From Methylococcaceae bacterium UBA659 (GTDB lineage: Bacteria; Pseudomonadota; Gammaproteobacteria; Methylococcales; Methylomonadaceae): 6,202 nt of DNA. The position numbers and the translations under genes are program-made. This document shows, piece by piece, positions 1 to 3,778 of this stretch. The DNA is taken from positions 15,250 through 21,451 of the forward strand of contig DBNZ01000117.1 in the NCBI GenBank assembly GCA_002299495.1, written 5' to 3'. The notes beneath the pieces are model-generated. The model made no database searches. It was not told the DNA's origin and saw nothing but the letters and a program-made list of their open reading frames with translations. Position 1 is the first letter of the stretch, and the number at the start of each line of letters is the position of its first letter.

Positions 1-50
1 TCTAATTGAATACTAAGGCTAAAAAATATTAAAGCTGTCTAAAATTAACA

Positions 51-66
51 ATGCCAAATTTAGCAT
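51..66 (-). terminator. Weak hairpin after the HAD gene, possible terminator
   Basis: Read on the minus strand, this 16-nt stretch can fold as a stem of ATGCTA with TGGCAT around a four-base AT loop, including one T-G wobble. The opposite strand would have a C-A mismatch at that pair, so the fold favours the minus strand, the direction of the HAD gene ending about 20 bases upstream. It is followed by the T-rich stretch TGTTAATTTTA and a little later by a run of six T. The stem is short and AT-rich, so this is at best a weak intrinsic terminator. Confidence 0.3.
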
Positions 67-88
67 GGTTTAGATACCGGCAGGCACT

Positions 89-841
89 TCACCAGGCTAA
101 AAATTCATCCAAGGTTTGTACCGCAATCGGCAATTGGCCTGCCCGCACCCGGTCCGCTTCGGTGTGATAACCCCATAAAGCCAATATCAATTGGACGCCC
201 GCTAAATCCTGGGCGTTGAGGATGTTCACTAAGGTTGGCAAACGATCCTCAATGAAAACAATGACTCGTTCAGGATGAGCCGCCAGCACATAGCGCAACA
301 CCGCCGGTTTTCCCATGTTGCGGTCCAAACCGAAAATCCGCCCGTCCGGCATGTCCAGGTTATGGGCGTTTAGGATTTGTTTGACGAAACGTTCTTGTTT
401 AGTGGTGATAATGTAGCAAAGGCTTTGTTCTTGGATCAGGCGTAGTTTCCCGACCATCCCAGGGAACAACGGGTTCATCGCCACCCACCCGGCCAAATCC
501 TCGGCTATCCATTGGTCGCGGGTGGCGCCGAAGCGTTTTTTTAAGCTATCAACACCGCCCTCCACTTCCTGCAACAACTGTTGGCTAAGCACGCCGTAGT
601 TTTGCTCAATCTCGGCAACGGTTTTGCCTAGAAACAACAAGCGCATCGCCAAGATGGCTTCATAACCGGTTTCAATCAGCGGCCTTACCTCCCGGAAATG
701 GCCGATACCTTGCGTTGGCACGGCCGGTGGCATGTCGTCCCAGATTAATCGGGCCGCCTTCCAGCCGGTGATGGCGGTTTCCACCGCGCTATCGCAGATG
801 ACGCCGTCAAAATCTAGGGCGTAGAGCTTGTTTACTTCCAT
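89..841 (-). CDS. HAD-superfamily hydrolase (phosphatase-like)
   Basis: A complete 250-residue cytoplasmic protein with all four haloacid dehalogenase motifs. Motif I is ALDFDGVICDS at residues 8-18, giving Asp10 as the nucleophile and Asp12 as the general acid/base. Motif II is the Thr pair at 146-147 in YIITTK. Motif III is Lys178 in GKP. Motif IV is FIEDR with Glu198-Asp199 for magnesium. The long insert between motifs I and II (about residues 20-135) is a cap domain, mostly helical, as in phosphoglycolate-phosphatase-like enzymes. These proteins usually hydrolyse small phosphate esters; the substrate cannot be read from sequence. The ATG start sits seven residues before motif I, which is normal spacing. 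No clear Shine-Dalgarno precedes it. A perfect TATAAT lies about 33 bases upstream, so it probably has its own promoter. The family call is secure; the specific function is not. Confidence 0.88.
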   Translation of the reverse strand: MEVNKLYALDFDGVICDSAVETAITGWKAARLIWDDMPPAVPTQGIGHFREVRPLIETGYEAILAMRLLFLGKTVAEIEQNYGVLSQQLLQEVEGGVDSLKKRFGATRDQWIAEDLAGWVAMNPLFPGMVGKLRLIQEQSLCYIITTKQERFVKQILNAHNLDMPDGRIFGLDRNMGKPAVLRYVLAAHPERVIVFIEDRLPTLVNILNAQDLAGVQLILALWGYHTEADRVRAGQLPIAVQTLDEFLAW

Positions 842-873
842 AGATAATTTTCACAATCGATTTCAAAAACCGG

Positions 874-879
874 ATTATA
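874..879 (-). promoter_or_regulatory. Candidate -10 box (TATAAT) for the HAD gene
   Basis: The minus strand reads an exact consensus TATAAT here, placing a transcript start near base 867 and a leader of about 26 nt. No good -35 hexamer is visible at 16-18 bp spacing and there is no extended TG, so the assignment rests on the -10 box and its position in the gap between two genes. Confidence 0.45.
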
Positions 880-943
880 ACGGTCTTTTCGGCGGTAATG
901 GTTAGCATGTGCTGCGACTGGCAAGGGCCGGATCAATAAGGGC

Positions 944-972
944 TAAAAAAACCTAAAGCAACTGCTTTTCTA
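944..972 (-). terminator. Possible weak terminator at the end of the RMD1-family gene
   Basis: On the minus strand the last codons of the RMD1-family gene read AAAGCAGTTGCTTT, a self-complementary stretch that can form a five-base stem with an AGTT loop. It is followed within three bases by a run of seven T. This resembles an intrinsic terminator overlapping the stop codon. The stem is short and poor in G+C, so termination would be inefficient. Confidence 0.3.
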
Positions 973-1750
973 TGATAGTCATGACAATCTCAAAGGCGAT
1001 CAACCAGATGATGATCCATTCCAAAATGGTCGAATGGCGGTGCTTTTGTTCGTCGGCGAGCATTTCAAACAGTTCGTGGATGGTTTCCAGTTTTTTTGAC
1101 AGCACTTGGGTGCGCGGGGTGATTTCCAGGTATTTGGCGGTGACGCCGTAGTAGCTTTCGTATTCGGGGTATTCCCAGAAGAATTCCGGGGTGTCTAGCA
1201 AGTCGTAGTTGAGGATGATGTCGCTTTTGGTCAGGAACAGTTGGCCGCGGATTTTGGCGATTTGCTGGCGGGTTAGTTTGATGGCGCCGGTTTCGGCCAG
1301 CGATTTGGGGATGTAGCGGGTGTTGTTGATGGTGGCTAAGGCCTGGGTTTCAAAGGACGCCAGTTTGATCGACTGAGCCATGCCTTGGGACAGCGAGAAC
1401 AGCAGGATGGGGTCTGAGGACTCCACTTCGATATGGTCTTCGTTGATGCGGGTGGTAGGGCAATCTAAGGCAAAGGTGAAATGGTCTGCCTCAACGGCTG
1501 GCAAGGGGGTCTCGGCATAGGCTAGGAGCAATTTATCCAGACGGGTTTGTGCTTCGGCGCTGATATTCCAGTGGACGACGGTGCCATAGGAGAAAACGAC
1601 CGAACAGGTGTCTTCATCTTCAATCATCAACGAGCCCTTGATGATCCTGATCAAGCTCGAATCTGACAGATGCTTCGACAAGCCATTGATGTCAAAACCA
1701 TGGGCAAGACAATAGGCAGTGCATTGTTTTACGGCGGTTTTTTCAGACAT
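953..1750 (-). CDS. RMD1/YagE family (DUF155) membrane-anchored protein
   Basis: A complete 265-residue protein with the layout of the RMD1/DUF155 family, known from yeast (Rmd1, Rmd8), from the mitochondrial protein RMND1, and from many bacteria. Visible family marks are TAYCLAHGFDI near the N-terminus (residues 11-21), FSYGTVVHWN at 53-62, the acidic-aromatic stretch LDTPEFFWEYPEYESYY at 185-201, and a C-terminal charged helical region ending in one hydrophobic segment at about 242-259 (LEWIIIWLIAFEIV), which should anchor it in the inner membrane. Most of the chain would lie on one side as a soluble domain. The mitochondrial homologue supports organelle translation; the bacterial role is unknown. 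The ATG start matches the family N-terminus, although no Shine-Dalgarno is evident. The preceding 247-bp gap is unusually long for this window and contains inverted repeats. Confidence 0.85.
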   Translation of the reverse strand: MSEKTAVKQCTAYCLAHGFDINGLSKHLSDSSLIRIIKGSLMIEDEDTCSVVFSYGTVVHWNISAEAQTRLDKLLLAYAETPLPAVEADHFTFALDCPTTRINEDHIEVESSDPILLFSLSQGMAQSIKLASFETQALATINNTRYIPKSLAETGAIKLTRQQIAKIRGQLFLTKSDIILNYDLLDTPEFFWEYPEYESYYGVTAKYLEITPRTQVLSKKLETIHELFEMLADEQKHRHSTILEWIIIWLIAFEIVMTIIEKQLL

Positions 1751-1816
1751 TTGAAGATTCGGGTTGTGATTTTGAAACGCTAACGCAGGCTAACAACCTA
1801 GGCTAAATTTCTGTAC

Positions 1817-1861
1817 GCCCGGCCTGCTGCGACGGTATGCGGGAGAATACTGTCGCTGGGC
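1817..1861 (+). repeat. Inverted repeat with 9-bp stem in the gap before the RMD1-family gene
   Basis: CGACGGTAT (1830-1838) pairs with ATACTGTCG (1847-1855) around an eight-base loop. As plus-strand RNA all nine pairs form, one of them G-U; as minus-strand RNA the same position is an A-C mismatch. An outer GCCC/GGGC pair (1817-1820 and 1858-1861) encloses it with unequal internal loops, and TTTT follows at 1862-1865. The plus-strand form resembles a rho-independent terminator or a small structured RNA, but no plus-strand gene or promoter is visible upstream. It may instead be a structured part of the long minus-strand leader or a dispersed repeat. Confidence 0.45.
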
Positions 1862-1887
1862 TTTTCCCTTTAGGCTGCAAAAAGTTC

Positions 1888-1925
1888 AACCCGAACGGCG
1901 CATCAGGATAAATTGGGATCGGGTT
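1888..1925. repeat. Second inverted repeat, AACCCGA/TCGGGTT
   Basis: A perfect 7-bp inverted repeat (1888-1894 and 1919-1925) separated by 24 bases. It lies 26 bp beyond the 1817-1861 hairpin in the same 247-bp noncoding gap. Either strand could form it. The loop is long, so it could be chance; proximity to the stronger hairpin makes it worth recording. Apart from these repeats and the promoter-like sequence near 1963, I see nothing else in the gap at 1751-1997. Confidence 0.3.
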
Positions 1926-1962
1926 AATAACCTATCGCAGTAATGGCTCTGTCCCGCTCGCC

Positions 1963-1971
1963 ACTATAGCA
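1963..1971 (-). promoter_or_regulatory. Candidate extended -10 promoter (TGCTATAGT) for the RMD1-family gene
   Basis: The minus strand reads TGC followed by TATAGT, an extended -10 with five of six consensus bases. No recognisable -35 is needed for this class. It sits just downstream of the stop of the small exported-protein gene. A transcript from here would start near base 1956 and carry a leader of about 205 nt, including both inverted repeats, before the RMD1-family start codon. Confidence 0.35.
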
Positions 1972-1997
1972 CTAAAACCGCCGGGTCTGTCCGTCAC

Positions 1998-2399
1998 TCA
2001 CTCTTCGGTAATGTTCACCAGCCAGCCGTTTTCCGCTTCGCAACCAGGTGACTTAGCCTGCACTTGAATATCAATCCGCACCATGGTGTTTTTCAATTGC
2101 CCGGGCAATTTGGCCTTTATCAAGTAAAAAGGGTCTCTAAACTCTGAGTCAAATGCGATCGGTATTTTTTTAACCGTTAAACGGATTTGATCGGGTGATT
2201 TGATGTTCATGACCACAAACGAAATTTCAGCAGCCGGTTTGACTTTTGATAAATGCTGCGGGGTAAATTTACTTAAGTGCGCTTTTATGCAGCGGCTGCC
2301 ACTACCGCCTGCGGATGCGTCACCATGGCCGCTGTGATGTTCGGCCGCATTAATCGGCAATGTGGCTAAGGCAAGGCCAAGAAAAACTTTTATATTCAT
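1998..2399 (-). CDS. Small exported protein with His-rich N-terminus, unknown function
   Basis: A complete 133-residue protein I do not recognise. Residues 1-19 form a Sec signal peptide (Lys4, hydrophobic core VFLGLALATL, cleavage probably after Ala18 or Ala19), so the mature protein should be periplasmic or secreted. The mature N-terminus is EHHSGHGD followed by a flexible Gly/Ser/Ala linker to residue 36; His21, His22 and His25 could bind copper or another metal. The remainder has alternating hydrophobic residues typical of a small beta-sandwich, and Cys37 and Cys120 could form a disulfide joining its ends. There is no lipobox cysteine at the cleavage site. The ATG is supported by AGAGA six bases upstream and by the signal peptide beginning directly at it. 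It lies 95 bp after ribA with no evident link to riboflavin. The coding call is good; a metal-binding role is inference only. Confidence 0.75.
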   Translation of the reverse strand: MNIKVFLGLALATLPINAAEHHSGHGDASAGGSGSRCIKAHLSKFTPQHLSKVKPAAEISFVVMNIKSPDQIRLTVKKIPIAFDSEFRDPFYLIKAKLPGQLKNTMVRIDIQVQAKSPGCEAENGWLVNITEE

Positions 2400-2453
2400 G
2401 TCATTTCTCTTTTTATTATTATGGTGTTTTTGATATTAACCGGTTTATCCGAC

Positions 2454-2467
2454 CGCTATCCATAGCG
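2454..2467. repeat. Short palindrome CGCTAT-CC-ATAGCG after ribA
   Basis: A perfect 6-bp inverted repeat with a two-base centre, lying between ribA and the start of the small exported-protein gene. The two-base centre suits a protein-binding site better than an RNA hairpin, and no T-run follows on either strand, so it is not a typical terminator. It lies about 55 bp before the downstream start codon, where an operator could sit. One copy in one window is weak evidence. Confidence 0.3.
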
Positions 2468-2494
2468 TTGGAGATAGGGTTATTTTTTGGTGCT

Positions 2495-3106
2495 TCAATC
2501 TGTTTTTGACTTTCCGAGCAACCAATGCGCCATTTTCTCGGCTTTTGTTTTTAGGTAATGGGCATTTTCATCATGGGCGGGCACTTCTGCCGACATCCGG
2601 CCTAAGACCTTGACGCCCAATTTTTGCAATTCGGTCATCTTTTTTGGATTGTTCGTGATCAGCCGGATCGATTTCACCTGTAAATTTTCCAATATCGATG
2701 CCGCAATGCCATATTCACGTTCGTCGGCAAGATGCCCTAGCTGCAAGTTGGCATCAACGGTGTCCAGTCCTTGGTCTTGCAGATTATAGGCCTGTAATTT
2801 CTTCAGCAGGCCTATGCCCCGGCCTTCCTGCCGTAAATAAACCAGTACGCCGAACCCGGCCTCGGCAATCAGGCGCATGGCCATGTCTAACTGTTCCCCG
2901 CAATCGCACCGCCTAGAACCTAACACATCGCCGGTAAAACATTCTGAATGGATACGCACGGGCACATTTTCCAGACCCGCCACTTCGCCCTTAACTAAGG
3001 CTAAGTGTTCTTTGTGGTCTTTGTTATTGCTGAAATAATGCAAAACAAATGTGCCATGCTGAGTCGGGATAGGGGTTTGTACCAAATTTTCTACGGATAG
3101 CTTCAC
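2495..3106 (-). CDS. ribA: GTP cyclohydrolase II
   Basis: A complete 203-residue enzyme that opens GTP to 2,5-diamino-6-(ribosylamino)-4(3H)-pyrimidinone 5'-phosphate with release of formate and pyrophosphate, the first committed step of riboflavin synthesis in the cytoplasm. The zinc ligands are all present as Cys56-x10-Cys67-x-Cys69 (SECFTGDVLGSRRCDCGEQL). The GTP-binding stretch YLRQEGRGIGL is at 90-100, Tyr107 and Arg130 match the catalytic Tyr105 and Arg128 of the E. coli enzyme, and LITNNPKK at 149-156 and HYLKTKAEKM near the end are family marks. Length is close to E. coli RibA (196). It is the stand-alone form, not fused to the RibB synthase domain. The start is GTG, with no clear Shine-Dalgarno; the N-terminus aligns with known RibA, so I keep it. 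The leader of 125 bp shows no FMN riboswitch. Confidence 0.96.
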   Translation of the reverse strand: MKLSVENLVQTPIPTQHGTFVLHYFSNNKDHKEHLALVKGEVAGLENVPVRIHSECFTGDVLGSRRCDCGEQLDMAMRLIAEAGFGVLVYLRQEGRGIGLLKKLQAYNLQDQGLDTVDANLQLGHLADEREYGIAASILENLQVKSIRLITNNPKKMTELQKLGVKVLGRMSAEVPAHDENAHYLKTKAEKMAHWLLGKSKTD

Positions 3107-3143
3107 GTCAATATGTTTTTTAGGTAGCGGTCAGATGCGAACG

Positions 3144-3194
3144 GGTTAAACATCGTAGGGACGGTGCTGCTACCGTCACAGTCACATTCTAACC
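3144..3194. repeat. Nested inverted repeat in the ribA leader region
   Basis: A perfect 6-bp stem GACGGT/ACCGTC (3160-3165 and 3172-3177) with a six-base loop GCTGCT lies at the centre. Outer arms GGTTA (3144-3148) and TAACC (3190-3194) stand 11 and 12 bases away, making a roughly symmetric 51-bp block. On the right side GTCACA is repeated twice in tandem (3175-3186). The block sits between the 152-aa membrane-protein gene and ribA. It could be a small dispersed palindromic element, a regulatory hairpin in the ribA leader, or chance. It does not resemble the FMN riboswitch, which is larger and has conserved multi-stem loops. Confidence 0.4.
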
Positions 3195-3231
3195 ACTGCC
3201 GTTTTTTATAGGCGGAATGTTATTAGCGTAG

Positions 3232-3690
3232 CTAAAAACCGAGCAACATGCGGGTGATTACGGCCACAACGACTAAGGCCAACCAGCTTGCTTTTTCCGC
3301 CATGTTCATGCCTTGAAACATCTGCTTGACACCCATTTTTAAAGATTTCAGTTTGGCCATAAAAGCATCCCACCAACGCCGGTAAGCCCCCCGCAACCAT
3401 TGGAAAAGACCATAAACTAAGAATAGAATCATCGCCATGATGAGATAAAAAACAATGATTTCTGTGGTATGTACAGCGGTTTCAAGCAGGTGTTCGATCA
3501 GAAAATCCAGGCTGATTTCCACCATCTCAAAAATGATGTGAAACACCTCAAAAATGAGGTGAAACACTTCAAAAATGAAGTGGCTTAATGCAACGAACAG
3601 TTCCCATGCCACATCTGGAAACCATACTAGGGCGACTATTCCAATTGCCACCAAGCCTTTGAAAATGTTAGCGTAACGGGCTGTATTCAT
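3232..3690 (-). CDS. Three-helix membrane protein with tandem His/Glu heptads, unknown function
   Basis: A complete 152-residue protein I do not recognise. It has hydrophobic segments at about residues 11-35, 77-97 and 133-151. Between the first two lies a long helix-forming stretch holding three tandem heptads, HFIFEVF, HLIFEVF and HIIFEMV (37-57). Polar residues follow a strict i+3/i+4 stripe: H37, E41, H44, E48, H51, E55, E58, D62, E66, E70, H74, E77; most of the other positions are large and hydrophobic. A basic, Trp-rich segment at 100-124 (LRGAYRRWWDAF, then Lys-rich) suggests a cytoplasmic loop. No catalytic motif is visible. The ATG has only a weak AAAGAA upstream, but a promoter-like sequence about 45 bp before it supports a separate gene. 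Its neighbours purL and ribA give no clue to its role. That it is a real gene is supported by consistent membrane-protein character along its full length. Confidence 0.72.
   Translation of the reverse strand: MNTARYANIFKGLVAIGIVALVWFPDVAWELFVALSHFIFEVFHLIFEVFHIIFEMVEISLDFLIEHLLETAVHTTEIIVFYLIMAMILFLVYGLFQWLRGAYRRWWDAFMAKLKSLKMGVKQMFQGMNMAEKASWLALVVVAVITRMLLGF
3520..3582 (-). repeat. Three tandem 21-bp repeats inside the 152-aa membrane protein gene
   Basis: Copies at 3562-3582, 3541-3561 and 3520-3540 (in transcription order) each encode one heptad. All share ATTTTTGA in the middle. The first reads CACTTC-ATTTTT-GAAGTG and the second CACCTC-ATTTTT-GAGGTG, both perfect 6-bp inverted repeats. 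The third (CACATC...GAGATGGTG) keeps a six-pair stem only with a bulged base. The unit fits recent in-frame tandem duplication of one heptad with later drift. Confidence 0.85.
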
Positions 3691-3732
3691 CGGTTCTTTA
3701 TGGTGTAGTTATACGGGTGACTTTATCTGGAG

Positions 3733-3762
3733 AGTATAAAGGATTAGCTGTCGCCCTGTACA
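3733..3762 (-). promoter_or_regulatory. Candidate promoter for the 152-aa membrane protein gene
   Basis: On the minus strand TGTACA (3757-3762, four of six -35 consensus bases) and TATACT (3733-3738, five of six -10 bases) are separated by 18 bp. The transcript would start near base 3726, about 35 nt before the ATG. It lies in the 88-bp gap after purL, which has no clear intrinsic terminator, so read-through from purL is also possible. Confidence 0.4.
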
Positions 3763-3778
3763 TGGCGGCATGGGTTGT

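Noticed and set aside
1875..1900. tRNA T-arm-like stretch AAAGTTCAACCCGAAC
   Set aside because: No matching acceptor, D or anticodon arms can be placed around it on either strand.
2698..2916. A 72-residue plus-strand frame inside ribA
   Set aside because: It is antisense to the conserved core of RibA, with no start signals or domain.
3107..3231. FMN riboswitch before ribA
   Set aside because: The leader is 125 bp and lacks the conserved multi-stem core of the FMN riboswitch; only one small hairpin is visible.
3206..3400. A 64-residue minus-strand frame overlapping the 152-aa membrane protein gene
   Set aside because: The 152-aa frame explains the same DNA with coherent membrane segments; this one has no features and runs past the end of that gene.
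3768..3778. Hairpin terminator for purL
   Set aside because: Only a short CATG repeat is visible just downstream of the stop and no T-run follows, so no intrinsic terminator can be supported.
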